Shown here: one piece after another, positions 28,442 through 37,598 of the stretch
Layout: each line of letters begins with the position of its first letter
How positions within the stretch are numbered: position 1 is the first letter of the stretch
NCBI GenBank assembly: GCA_017634555.1
Contig: JAGBNF010000005.1
Location: 98,968 to 162,967, forward strand
DNA: 64,000 nucleotides
Origin: Eubacterium sp.
Lineage (GTDB): Bacteria; Bacillota; Clostridia; Lachnospirales; Lachnospiraceae
Direction of reading: 5' to 3'
Translations under genes and position numbers: made by a program
Notes under the pieces: model-generated
Database searches by the model: none
The model's input: only the letters and a program-made list of their open reading frames with translations
Told to the model about the DNA's origin: nothing

Positions 28442-28450
28442 ATTATACCA
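28442..28450 (-). promoter_or_regulatory. Extended -10 promoter for the CAP/Cys-His gene
   Basis: Minus strand TGGTATAAT: TATAAT at 28442-28447 with TG one base upstream (28449-28450). No good -35 hexamer at 16-18 bases. The leader would be ~95 nt. The rest of 28340-28552 is A/T-rich and shows no gene. Confidence 0.5.
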
Positions 28451-28552
28451 TGAACAGAGAGCATAATCTCTATTATAATTATCGTTTTTATGTTATTTTT
28501 ACCGTTTTTTTGCTCATTTTCACATTTTTTTCACGTTTTTTTTCAATACAAT

Positions 28553-28590
28553 AAAAATGTGCCAAATGATCATTACAACCATTTGGCACA
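28553..28590 (-). terminator. Terminator of the 28629-33290 gene
   Basis: Perfect 11-bp arms (28558-28568 and 28580-28590) around an 11-base loop, then TTTTT (28553-28557) on the minus strand, 39 bases after the stop. Confidence 0.85.
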
Positions 28591-28628
28591 TTATGATTAT
28601 TCAATCATTCATCTGAACTTTTTACGGT

Positions 28629-31600
28629 TTACTGTGGCTTCGCAACACCCTTTGTAACCTTGTAGGTTACTCCGTTATACTTGCAAGTACCGTTAAATGT
28701 TCTGTCGATAGTTCCGTTCTTCACATAGTAGAGAGTTGTACCGGATGAAAGCTTTGCAAGTCCCTTGTACTTTGTATTATACTTGCCGTTTGCAACATAC
28801 TTATAATCACCTTTGACATCCTTTGATATACCTGTAAAGGTCTTATCCATTATACCCTTCTTACAATAATACCAATTTCCGTTTGTTGCCTGTGCAACGC
28901 CGGTGAACGATTTATCGAACTTACCGTTTGTTATATAACACCATTCACCATCTGTACGATAAGCAATCTTCTTACTTACAGTCAATTTAGGTCTGCCGTT
29001 TACACAATAATACCAAGTCTTATCCGATGGACAATATGCTACCTTCTCGGTAAAATTCTTGGTCGGCTTACCCTTATTTACGTAATACAGCTTTCCTTCC
29101 ACTGTAGGAGCTATCTGTCCTGTAAATGTCCTATCGATAACACCGTCTGTACAGTAATACCAGATTCCGTTTGTTGCCTGAGCAAGACCGCAGAATGTAT
29201 CATCCCAAACACCGTTTCTTGTGAAATACCAACTCTTGTTTGTAGCCTTGCAGATACCTGTAAATGTAGGATCTTTCTTTCCATCCTTTACATAGTACCA
29301 CTTATCATCTCTTGGATCCTGCGCAACTGTCTCAGTCTCAACAAATTTACCCTTTACAAAGTAGTAGGATACTCCATTTTCCTCAGCAAATCCTGTAAAC
29401 TTCGGATCATACTTTCCGTTTGTAACCTTGTAGACAGCCTTCTTGCCGTTGATCACACCTTCAGCCTTGATAGGTCCGTCGGTAATATTAACTTCGCCGT
29501 CAACTACCAACCACCAGCCATCACTGTTCTCTATGAACTCTGTCGGCTGCTCTTCTTCATGACCATATCTGGCGATAACACTTGCTACGGCTCCCTTCAG
29601 GAATCCGTTAAAGTTCTCAACCATAAATCCGTCTTCGAAGTAATAATAATTATCACCTGTATCCACATCCTCAGCGAGTCCTGTGTAATTTCCTCTGTCA
29701 CCTGTGATAACTACGTCATACTCACACTTGTAGGCTGCAAACTCAAGTGTAGCGGTATGGTGTCCGATTCCCCAGGTTGTTTCTCCCGCTTCATCAGGAA
29801 CCTGATCACAATAAGCAAATACATGGATGTGTCTGTTCTCAGGTACTCCGAGACTTTCTCTCAGTTCCTCAGCATATCCGAACGGATCATTTGTTTCAAC
29901 AACTGTATCATCATTAAATGTTATTGTCACAGTTTCAGGGAAGAAGTTGTAACCATGGAAGCGATCCTCCTCAGGTATTGACTCATCATCAAACCACTCA
30001 CCCTGTTCGTTAATGTATCCTATTGGACACAGATCTTCATAATCCCTGTAAACCTTTTCTACTTCAATACTCTTAATGCCAAGATCTACTATCTTAACCT
30101 TAAAGTCTGCATGCTTTCCTGCCACGGAAACATCAACTGTATGCTCACCTGCGGTCCATGTAGATATTCCGTTTGCATCAGGTCTCTGGTCATCGTGCGT
30201 TTCAACTCTTACATCACCCGGATCTGCCCCCAGTACTTCTGCAAGTGTTGCACACATCTCATCATGATCACCTGTAAGTATTACAGGTTCACCATATCTT
30301 TCCGGATCTGTCTGTGAAGCAACCTCAGTGAAATTGACCTTTATCTGTTCCGGCCAATATCCATACTTCTGCCACTCTTCATCAACCCAGCCATTATCTG
30401 ATTCGTAGCCTCTCTCTGTATAAGTGTCGCCCAACCACTGATAGTCCATACCCGGAACCTCAATTGATTCGATAGGGCTGTCAATTACTGCTACATTATA
30501 CTTTCCGATAACACCGCCTATAGTGAATGTACATGGATAAGAATTACCTGCTGTCCAGTTTGAAACATTCACATCTCCATCCTGTACAGGCTTCTGCTGA
30601 TCATCACATATATAATCAACATCGTAGCCTATTGTCTGAATAAGCTCTTCACGGAATGAATTAGGATCTCCTTCGAAAACTTTTTCTTTGTCGTTTTCAC
30701 CCTTCACAACAACCTTTACGTATGTCGGCCATGAATCATATCTGCTCCAAACAACATTCGGATCACTATATTCAGGGCTGTACCATCCATGCTCTTCGAA
30801 GGTATCTCCTACAACAATCATCTTATCTTTAACAGTTACAGAATCGATAGGATTCTTAATAACGTTAACCTTATACTGTGCCTTAACACCAACGACACTG
30901 AACTCTACCGGATGCTCACCTACTCCCCAAACATTAGTAGGAGTCTGATTTGTTTTCCATCCGAAATCGAGATTTCTGTCATCTTCGATTCCGAGAAGCT
31001 GCATAAGCTTATCCTTAACTTCATTTCCCTCACCGGTAATTGTAGCATTGTTGCCATTCAGTTCAGCATACTCATCACTCAGAGTTACTGTCATTTTCTT
31101 TGGCCATGGGTCATAAATCTGGAATCTTGCATTATCAATCCACTCACCTGTTTCCGGATCATTGTAACCACGTTCTTCACGTGTATCGCCTTCAAGCTTA
31201 TCAATGTCCTCTACAGAAACTGCCTTGACAGGATTATCTTTGATCTCAACCTTATAGCTTACACTTGATGCGCCTAACCAGAATGTAATATCATATGTTC
31301 CCGGACCCCAATTCGTGATATTGTTTTCGTCCGGCTTCTGTGTATTGCCATCTGTTCTGTCATCCAGTCTGACATTATACTTCTTCTGGATCTCGTCTCG
31401 TACATACCAGCAGTCACCGCTTATAGGATCCGAGTCGTCTGTAAATGTAACTGTCAGATCACGAGGTGATACATCATATCCGAGCCAATCTCTATCATCA
31501 TGCTGAGGATCTCCATGTTCATCGACATAGTCAAATCCTCTCATATCATTATAATCTCCGACATATTTTGTGATTGTCGGCTGAGTCATTGTTGCAATAG

Positions 31601-33290
31601 GTACGTCCACAACAGTTACTGTGTATGTGGTCTCTGCGCCGAGTGCAAAGAACTTTACAGTATGCTCACCTTCGGTCCATGTAGTTACATTATTCTCATC
31701 ATAATCCTGACTTCCGTCAAAATCATCACCATAATTCATGCTCCATGGATCACTATAACCGAATTTTGCTGCAAGGCTCTTTCTTACCTCATTAGGTTCA
31801 CCCTCAATAACTTCATTCTCATAATCCTCACTGAGTGTAGCCTTTACATACATCGGCCATGTATTATAAGCCTTGACCTGGATTCTTTCATACTGCCCTG
31901 TCTCAGGATTATTTCTGCCTGCTTCTCTGTCCTGGTAAGCTCCTGACATAACACTAAAGTTTCCTACTTCAAGCTTTGCGATCGGGCTCTTAACAACCTT
32001 AACCTTATAACCGCTTGTCTTGCCCAGAATATGTAAAGTTACATCATGCTCACCAACACCCCATTTTGTAACGCCATTTTCTGAAGGCTGGTCAAAATCT
32101 TCATAGAAATCAAACTCATCTTCATTTACATTAAAATGTGCTGCAAGTGCTCTCTTTACATCGCCGCCTTCACCGCGGAACTCGGTTCCGTCTGTAAGCT
32201 TAACATACACATCCTCAGGCCATGTTTTGTAGCCCTGATACTGTCCGATTACATGTCCGTCTTCCCAGATATCTCTCGTCTCATATTCGCCTTCATATCG
32301 AACGATATCGGAAACACTTATCTCAGCAATAGGATGCTCCTCGATTATAATCTTATAATCAGTTTCGGTTCCCATTACGTTCAATGATGCATCATATGAT
32401 CCGACTGTCCATTTCGTTACACCGTTTTCATATGGCTGCTCGGCATCTTCCCACATATTGAGCGGTCCTTCATCAGTATAAAAATACTCAGCGATCGCTC
32501 TTTTTACATCACCGGCTTCACCGTTAAACTCTTTTCCGTCGATAAGCTTTACATGAACGCTGTAAGGCCAGGTTCTGTAACCCTGATACTGTCCGGTAAT
32601 CTGTTCGCCTTCCCAGATATCTCTCGTCTCATAATTACCTTCATATATGGACATATCATCGACTGTAACAGAATCGATAGGATAAGCGAGATCTATATCC
32701 ACATCCTTGATTTCATCATCAAAATACGTCTCAGTTATAAACTGATTACCCTCAAACACATATAAGTCTTCACCGATTGTAAGGAAAGGAATATACTCCA
32801 CATAATCAGGATAAGTAATCGTAAATCTTACGGTAACACCTGACGGAACATCCTTGATAACCGGTCTTTCATGCTCATCTTCGTCAATATAAAGTGTTGA
32901 ATAATCTTCCGCGCCCTCAGGAAGATATTCTACCTTAAGCTTATAATACTCATCCGTTCCTGCCGGGAAATATACCGTATCGCCATTAAAATCTGACGCA
33001 TTTGTAAATGTCAGAGTTCCTTTCGGTCCCTCCGTCGGTACATTTTTTAAGGCCTGCTCATCTGCGATTTCCGCAGCATCCGGAATGATCATTGCGTCTT
33101 CTTCCGGAGCAGCCTCATCTACTATCGGCTCAGCGATATCCGCATCAGTAACAGAAGCATCATCTGTTGTCTCATCCTGCTGATATTCCTGAGGCTCACC
33201 ACTCTCATCTGCACGTACGTCCACATGATATAAACCAAGTGCCATACATAACGCAAGAATGATTGCGATTACCCTTCTTAATCTTCTCAT
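28629..33290 (-). CDS. Large secreted multi-repeat surface protein with wall-binding repeats
   Basis: 1553 residues from ATG 33290. Signal peptide (RRVIAIILALCMALGLYHVDVRA), an acidic spacer, a short beta domain, then eight repeats of ~110-130 residues. Each begins PIxSVxVxDxxxxEGxYxxRD, contains YxxWPxxVxVxLxDGxxFxG and ends with a Trp-rich NGVTKWxVGxHxVxxxVxGxxxxYKV stretch. The final ~330 residues are about twelve aromatic wall-binding repeats (xWYYVKDGKxDxTFTG). The frame is open upstream to 33455, but that part covers the promoter and leader; AGGAG lies nine bases before ATG 33290. I do not recognise the 120-residue repeat. An adhesive or ligand-binding role is a guess; surface attachment is likely. 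Confidence 0.75.
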   Translation of the reverse strand: MRRLRRVIAIILALCMALGLYHVDVRADESGEPQEYQQDETTDDASVTDADIAEPIVDEAAPEEDAMIIPDAAEIADEQALKNVPTEGPKGTLTFTNASDFNGDTVYFPAGTDEYYKLKVEYLPEGAEDYSTLYIDEDEHERPVIKDVPSGVTVRFTITYPDYVEYIPFLTIGEDLYVFEGNQFITETYFDDEIKDVDIDLAYPIDSVTVDDMSIYEGNYETRDIWEGEQITGQYQGYRTWPYSVHVKLIDGKEFNGEAGDVKRAIAEYFYTDEGPLNMWEDAEQPYENGVTKWTVGSYDASLNVMGTETDYKIIIEEHPIAEISVSDIVRYEGEYETRDIWEDGHVIGQYQGYKTWPEDVYVKLTDGTEFRGEGGDVKRALAAHFNVNEDEFDFYEDFDQPSENGVTKWGVGEHDVTLHILGKTSGYKVKVVKSPIAKLEVGNFSVMSGAYQDREAGRNNPETGQYERIQVKAYNTWPMYVKATLSEDYENEVIEGEPNEVRKSLAAKFGYSDPWSMNYGDDFDGSQDYDENNVTTWTEGEHTVKFFALGAETTYTVTVVDVPIATMTQPTITKYVGDYNDMRGFDYVDEHGDPQHDDRDWLGYDVSPRDLTVTFTDDSDPISGDCWYVRDEIQKKYNVRLDDRTDGNTQKPDENNITNWGPGTYDITFWLGASSVSYKVEIKDNPVKAVSVEDIDKLEGDTREERGYNDPETGEWIDNARFQIYDPWPKKMTVTLSDEYAELNGNNATITGEGNEVKDKLMQLLGIEDDRNLDFGWKTNQTPTNVWGVGEHPVEFSVVGVKAQYKVNVIKNPIDSVTVKDKMIVVGDTFEEHGWYSPEYSDPNVVWSRYDSWPTYVKVVVKGENDKEKVFEGDPNSFREELIQTIGYDVDYICDDQQKPVQDGDVNVSNWTAGNSYPCTFTIGGVIGKYNVAVIDSPIESIEVPGMDYQWLGDTYTERGYESDNGWVDEEWQKYGYWPEQIKVNFTEVASQTDPERYGEPVILTGDHDEMCATLAEVLGADPGDVRVETHDDQRPDANGISTWTAGEHTVDVSVAGKHADFKVKIVDLGIKSIEVEKVYRDYEDLCPIGYINEQGEWFDDESIPEEDRFHGYNFFPETVTITFNDDTVVETNDPFGYAEELRESLGVPENRHIHVFAYCDQVPDEAGETTWGIGHHTATLEFAAYKCEYDVVITGDRGNYTGLAEDVDTGDNYYYFEDGFMVENFNGFLKGAVASVIARYGHEEEQPTEFIENSDGWWLVVDGEVNITDGPIKAEGVINGKKAVYKVTNGKYDPKFTGFAEENGVSYYFVKGKFVETETVAQDPRDDKWYYVKDGKKDPTFTGICKATNKSWYFTRNGVWDDTFCGLAQATNGIWYYCTDGVIDRTFTGQIAPTVEGKLYYVNKGKPTKNFTEKVAYCPSDKTWYYCVNGRPKLTVSKKIAYRTDGEWCYITNGKFDKSFTGVAQATNGNWYYCKKGIMDKTFTGISKDVKGDYKYVANGKYNTKYKGLAKLSSGTTLYYVKNGTIDRTFNGTCKYNGVTYKVTKGVAKPQ

Positions 33291-33309
33291 TATGCAAATC
33301 TCCTTTCGT

Positions 33310-33359
33310 AAAAAAATATCGGGCATCACAAGTATTACCATTTTACTTGTGATACCCGA
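33310..33359 (-). terminator. Leader terminator (attenuator) before the large repeat protein
   Basis: Minus-strand arms 33344-33359 and 33319-33334 form a 16-bp stem with one G-U pair and a 9-base loop, followed by seven Ts at 33310-33316. The ribosome binding site starts only six bases later. A segment further 5' (33403-33411) can pair with part of the terminator's first arm (33347-33355) over nine positions, which would make an alternative antiterminator. Confidence 0.75.
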
Positions 33360-33434
33360 CTGTACTATTGCTAATTCTTTGTCTTGTTCAATCTTAAACA
33401 CTGCATCACAAAAAATATAACAATCTATAGGATA

Positions 33435-33463
33435 ATTATAATTTGTTTTGTGCAAAGTGTCAA
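33435..33463 (-). promoter_or_regulatory. Consensus sigma-A promoter of the large repeat protein
   Basis: Minus strand TTGACA (33458-33463), 17 bases, TATAAT (33435-33440). The start should be near 33428, giving a ~138-nt leader that contains the attenuator at 33310-33359. Confidence 0.85.
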
Positions 33464-33512
33464 AAAGATTTTATGATTCTATGAGAAATATATGAAAATT
33501 TTATATATTTTC

Positions 33513-34211
33513 TTATTTCACTTCCAAATATTTGAAATTCGGATTAAATGAGGTTCCTGTATAGAGATCCGACATATACATTTGGTCTCTGTGATGTGTA
33601 TCATCATACTCATTAAGGAAGATTGCAAAGTTACCTCCCTCGGTATCTCCGACCATCTCATCGCCCTTTTCATATCTCGCAATTATCTCATTTGTCCTGC
33701 CGTCTTCATCTCCGTCATAAAGAAGGAAATTTCCGAATTCATGATTAACCTGTTTGATGATCGGATCCGAGATTATATTATATCCCTTTTCCTCATAGAT
33801 GACCCCGATCAAACGATGATTCTGGAAGTAAAATCCCATCAGATGATCGGCATCTATATCAAGACGGTTGGCGGTTACATTTTCTCCGTTGGCATATATC
33901 CAATCGCCCTCGTTCTCCCAGGCAAACTCATATCCCAAGGACTTAACGTACTGCTCCACCTCATAATAGGATTTCCCGAACAGGGTTCCGTTGAAATAGA
34001 ACAATCCGTTTCTCACCTCATACAGTTCAATATCAGCAGCCTTCTTCGTTTCGGCCACCTGATATTCTCCCTTTACCTTACCATGGCTGCTGAGAAGTGC
34101 CAACACATATATGATCGGTATCAGCAGAACAATACTCAGCAGTGCGGCAAAGAAATGCAGTAATGCCTTGAGAATATTCTTTTTTTCCTTTTTATCGGAT
34201 GTATTCCCCAT
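33513..34211 (-). CDS. Unknown single-pass membrane protein
   Basis: 232 residues. A basic N-terminus, one strong hydrophobic helix (about residues 18-42) and a ~185-residue extracytoplasmic domain rich in acidic and aromatic residues, for example YFNGTLFGKSYYEVEQYVKS and FLLYDGDEDGRTNEIIARYE. I do not recognise the family. It follows the LCP-family gene by two bases and is probably co-expressed, so a role in wall-polymer attachment is possible but only by context. Confidence 0.55.
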   Translation of the reverse strand: MGNTSDKKEKKNILKALLHFFAALLSIVLLIPIIYVLALLSSHGKVKGEYQVAETKKAADIELYEVRNGLFYFNGTLFGKSYYEVEQYVKSLGYEFAWENEGDWIYANGENVTANRLDIDADHLMGFYFQNHRLIGVIYEEKGYNIISDPIIKQVNHEFGNFLLYDGDEDGRTNEIIARYEKGDEMVGDTEGGNFAIFLNEYDDTHHRDQMYMSDLYTGTSFNPNFKYLEVK

Positions 34212-34213
34212 TA

Positions 34214-35368
34214 TTATTCCCCATCATCAAAGCTTTCCGGACGGACTATAACAGGTCCGTTATCCCCTACTCCGGTCTCCTTGCTGAGATTTGAATCATT
34301 TTCTCTCACAACATCCGTCGGTTCGTAAGCAACTGTTCCGAACATAAAGTTATGAAGAGCCGTAACATTCTGAAGCAGGTTCTTCGGTGCAAGACTCGAG
34401 CCTCTGCTTTCATCCTCTAAATACTCATACTCAAAAGGAAATCCTACCGCACTTACAAGCTTATAATCCTTGGCAGCCTTTACCAGTGCAATGAAATCAT
34501 CCTCTGAAAGAGATGTTTCCATATACGGAAGAGTTCCTTCGATAAGCTTATCTATAGTTCCCATATCAGCCTTCTTCAGCTTGCCGACCATAGCGTTAAG
34601 AACCTCTCTCTGTCTCATGGTTCTTGTAATATCACCCTGATCGGTGGATCTGACTCTGGCATATGCTGTAGCCTGAACACCGTTTAGCGTTACATCACCG
34701 GTTTCACGCACACCGTTGGATACAAGTCCGTTGGCTGCAATCTGCTCAGCGATATACTCATTCATCTGTTCAAGTTCTTCTTTATTTACATTTACGGTTA
34801 CTCCGCCGAGTATATCAACCGCTCTGGTCATCGCTTCCCAGTTAACAGTGATATATTCGTTGATATTGAGATCCAGATTCTGATTCAGCATCTGAATGCC
34901 CAGTACAGGGCCTCCGTAATTAAATGCGCTGTTAGCCTTGGCACTTATACCCTGACCCGGGATACGGAGCAGTGTATCTCTGTAAACAGATACGACCTTG
35001 ACTTCCTTTGTTTTGTTATTGATGCTGATTATCATCATGGAATCACTGTTGCTTCCCGATCCGAGCGAACCGTCACGGGCATCGATTCCGAAAAATGCTA
35101 TATTCGTGTAGTCTGCCATATCGGGATTAGCCTTCTCACTGATCATAAGGTCTTCCCCGGTCAGCTCTCTGAAATTAACATTCTCCCACGCAATCTTCAG
35201 CTTAATCTGAATGATTGCTGTAATGATAACCACAAGCGCTATAAGCTCCAGCAAAAGTGCAACGATCCATTTTGTCATGGATTCGTTTTTCTTCTTTGTT
35301 TTTTCTGATTTTTCATAATCGGAGTAGGTAAACTCGTCTTCATCATCTACGTCAAAAAGACTACCCAT
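34214..35368 (-). CDS. LytR-CpsA-Psr (LCP) family wall-polymer ligase
   Basis: 384 residues: cytoplasmic basic/acidic N-terminus, one membrane helix (about 33-55), then the LCP domain. NIAFFGIDARDG, SNSDSMMIISINN, VVSVYRDTLLRIPG, KANSAFNYGGP and ARVRSTDQGDITRTMRQREV contain the conserved Arg and Asp residues that bind the polyprenyl pyrophosphate. LCP enzymes transfer glycopolymers from lipid carrier to peptidoglycan outside the membrane. The start overlaps the GT2 gene by 8 bp. It could serve either glycan made in this window. Confidence 0.92.
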   Translation of the reverse strand: MGSLFDVDDEDEFTYSDYEKSEKTKKKNESMTKWIVALLLELIALVVIITAIIQIKLKIAWENVNFRELTGEDLMISEKANPDMADYTNIAFFGIDARDGSLGSGSNSDSMMIISINNKTKEVKVVSVYRDTLLRIPGQGISAKANSAFNYGGPVLGIQMLNQNLDLNINEYITVNWEAMTRAVDILGGVTVNVNKEELEQMNEYIAEQIAANGLVSNGVRETGDVTLNGVQATAYARVRSTDQGDITRTMRQREVLNAMVGKLKKADMGTIDKLIEGTLPYMETSLSEDDFIALVKAAKDYKLVSAVGFPFEYEYLEDESRGSSLAPKNLLQNVTALHNFMFGTVAYEPTDVVRENDSNLSKETGVGDNGPVIVRPESFDDGE

Positions 35369-36101
35369 TCTTTACCTCTCTTTCCGCCTTAGACAGATTC
35401 ATCTTGATCCTTATGGAATCCCTGATCATCTCTCCAATGCTTTTTATGCTGATCGTAGATCGGTTATTTTTATTTCTTGAGAAATTTACCACCACCGGCA
35501 TTTCCTCAATCTTATATCCTATCCTTGTCGAGATCGCAAGTATCTCGATATCAAAGGAAAATCTGCTGGTCTTCATTGACTTCAGTACCGGACGGATCTT
35601 CTCTGTTTCAAAAAGCTTGATTCCTGTCTGTGTGTCCTTTACCTTAAGCCCGAAAAGCAGCTTCATATAAATATAATAACCGTAGCTGAGTACTCTTCTC
35701 ATGAAAGGATACTCAACCTTCGAATCCTTATGCATTTTTGAACCTATTACTATTTCAGCGTCGGTCTCCTTAGCCTTATCCAGCATACCCTCGATAAGAT
35801 AAGGCGGTATCTCGAGATCTGCATCAAGAAATGCAGTATACTTTGACTTGGATGCAAGAATTCCTCTTCTTACAGCATAACCTTTTCCTCTGTTCTTGTC
35901 ATAGGAAATGCATCCTATCCTCTTATCAGCTGCTGCGGCACGCTGGATCTCAGCCCCTGACTCATCCGAGCTTCCGTCGTTCACAGCGATAATACGAAAA
36001 GAATCTGAGAATTTCTCCACCTGTGTAACAGTCTCTATTAAATTTCTATAGATACGCTCGCCCTCATTATAGACCGGCATCACTATGGTTAATTCTGTCA
36101 T
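35361..36101 (-). CDS. DPM1-like GT2 glycosyltransferase
   Basis: 246 residues. LTIVMPVYNEGERIYRNLIE, AVNDGSSDES, NRGKGYAVRRGI and AFLDADLEIPP match polyprenyl-phosphate mannose/glucose synthases; no C-terminal membrane segment follows. ATG at 36101 with AGGA nine bases upstream is preferred to TTG 36119. It lies 37 bp after gatB and 8 bp overlapped with the LCP gene, so it may supply polyprenyl-phosphate sugar for a wall polymer. Confidence 0.85.
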   Translation of the reverse strand: MTELTIVMPVYNEGERIYRNLIETVTQVEKFSDSFRIIAVNDGSSDESGAEIQRAAAADKRIGCISYDKNRGKGYAVRRGILASKSKYTAFLDADLEIPPYLIEGMLDKAKETDAEIVIGSKMHKDSKVEYPFMRRVLSYGYYIYMKLLFGLKVKDTQTGIKLFETEKIRPVLKSMKTSRFSFDIEILAISTRIGYKIEEMPVVVNFSRNKNNRSTISIKSIGEMIRDSIRIKMNLSKAEREVKNG

Positions 36102-36138
36102 TATATTTGTTCCTGTCAATCCACCACAAATTGTTTTA

Positions 36139-37581
36139 TTACTTTGAAAGTTCCTCTGCGATGAGCTTGTTTACCTCTCCCGGATCGCACTTGCCCTTCA
36201 TCTCCTTCATTACGAAGCCGACGATGGCGCCGATAGCCTTCTGCTTTCCGTTTCGTACATCCTCTACAGCCTTAGGATTTGCTTCAATAGCCTTCTTTAC
36301 TACCTCAAGCAGCTGTCCCGAATCAGCCTTAGTGGACATGTTATTGTCTGCAACATATTTTACAGGATCCAGATCATCTGAGAAGACAGCCTTCTCAAAT
36401 ACTTCCTTTGCAACACCACCGTTGATCTCCTTTGAGTCAACAAGCTTGATAAGTGCAGCAAGATTCTTTGGACTGAAACGAAGTGATTCCGCATCAATTC
36501 CTGTCTCCTTCATAAGACGCATGGTCTCAACCATGAGCCAGTTGGAAGCCTTCTTTGGATCAGCGCCTTCAGCAACCGCACCCTCAAAGATCTCCGACAT
36601 TTTCTTGGAGCCTGTGATCTGATCTATATCGTAATCAGGAAGATCGTATTCTTCCTTATATCTTGCCTTCTTTGCATCCCTGAATTCAGGCTGTGCATTC
36701 TTTATCTCCTCGATCCATTCATCCGATACAACGATCGGTACAAGATCCGGATCAGGGAAATATCTGTAATCCTGAGCATCCTCCTTGGAACGCATAGGAT
36801 ATGAATAGCCCTTCTCATCGTCCCAACGGCGCGTCTCCTGAACAACCTGTCCGCCCTCCTCGAGGATATCAATCTGACGACCGATCTCGTTCTCGATACA
36901 TCTTCTGATAGCTCTGAAGGAGTTAAGGTTCTTTGACTCAGTTCTTGTTCCAAACTTCTCTGAGCCCTTCTCTCTGATCGAAAGGTTAACGTCAGCACGC
37001 ATAGAACCCTCATTCAGCTTGCAGTCGGATGCTCCGAGATAAATGATAGTCTCTCTGAGCTTCTCAAGGTAAGCAACTACCTCATCAGCTGAACGCATAT
37101 CAGGCTCTGAAACTATCTCGATAAGAGGAACGCCTGAACGGTTGAAATCAACATATGTATCATCTGTTACAGGATCGTGGATAAGCTTTCCTGCATCCTC
37201 TTCCATATGAATCTCATGGATTCTTACAGCCTTCTTTCCGCCGTCTTCAGTTTCAATATCCACATGTCCGTTGCGGCATATAGGATAATAAAGCTGTGAT
37301 ATCTGATAATTCTGAGGATTATCAGGATAGAAATAATTCTTACGGTCAAACTTTGCATTTCTTGTGATGTCACAGTTTGTTGCAAGTCCGACTGAGATTG
37401 CCTTATTAACTACTTCTCTGTTAAGTACAGGAAGTGATCCCGGCATACCTGAACATACCGGGCATACATGTGTATTAGGTGCTCCACCGAATTCAGTGGA
37501 ACATCCGCAGAAAATCTTTGTCTTTGTGTTAAGCTCTACATGAACCTCGAGGCCTATAACAACTTCGTATTCCTTACTCAT
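36139..37581 (-). CDS. gatB: Asp-tRNA(Asn)/Glu-tRNA(Gln) amidotransferase subunit B
   Basis: 480 residues, the normal GatB length. EVVIGLEVHVELNTKTKIFC, SGMPGSLPVLN, KNYFYPDNPQNYQISQ and VDFNRSGVPLIEIVSEPD are the conserved GatB kinase-domain blocks; CGCS plus CPVC are the zinc-type cysteines and the C-terminal tail (from about 330) is the YqeY-like helical domain. It activates the mischarged tRNA so that ammonia from GatA can form the amide. In operon aspS-gatC-gatA-gatB. Confidence 0.97.
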   Translation of the reverse strand: MSKEYEVVIGLEVHVELNTKTKIFCGCSTEFGGAPNTHVCPVCSGMPGSLPVLNREVVNKAISVGLATNCDITRNAKFDRKNYFYPDNPQNYQISQLYYPICRNGHVDIETEDGGKKAVRIHEIHMEEDAGKLIHDPVTDDTYVDFNRSGVPLIEIVSEPDMRSADEVVAYLEKLRETIIYLGASDCKLNEGSMRADVNLSIREKGSEKFGTRTESKNLNSFRAIRRCIENEIGRQIDILEEGGQVVQETRRWDDEKGYSYPMRSKEDAQDYRYFPDPDLVPIVVSDEWIEEIKNAQPEFRDAKKARYKEEYDLPDYDIDQITGSKKMSEIFEGAVAEGADPKKASNWLMVETMRLMKETGIDAESLRFSPKNLAALIKLVDSKEINGGVAKEVFEKAVFSDDLDPVKYVADNNMSTKADSGQLLEVVKKAIEANPKAVEDVRNGKQKAIGAIVGFVMKEMKGKCDPGEVNKLIAEELSK

Positions 37582-37598
37582 TCTTATCTGCCTCCCTT

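Noticed and set aside
28340-28628. Riboswitch in the leader of the CAP/Cys-His gene
   Set aside because: The ~95-nt leader has an extended -10 promoter but no terminator or recognisable aptamer.
33291-33455. N-terminal extension of the large repeat protein up to 33455
   Set aside because: It would be translated from inside the promoter and across the leader terminator; a signal peptide with AGGAG starts at 33290.
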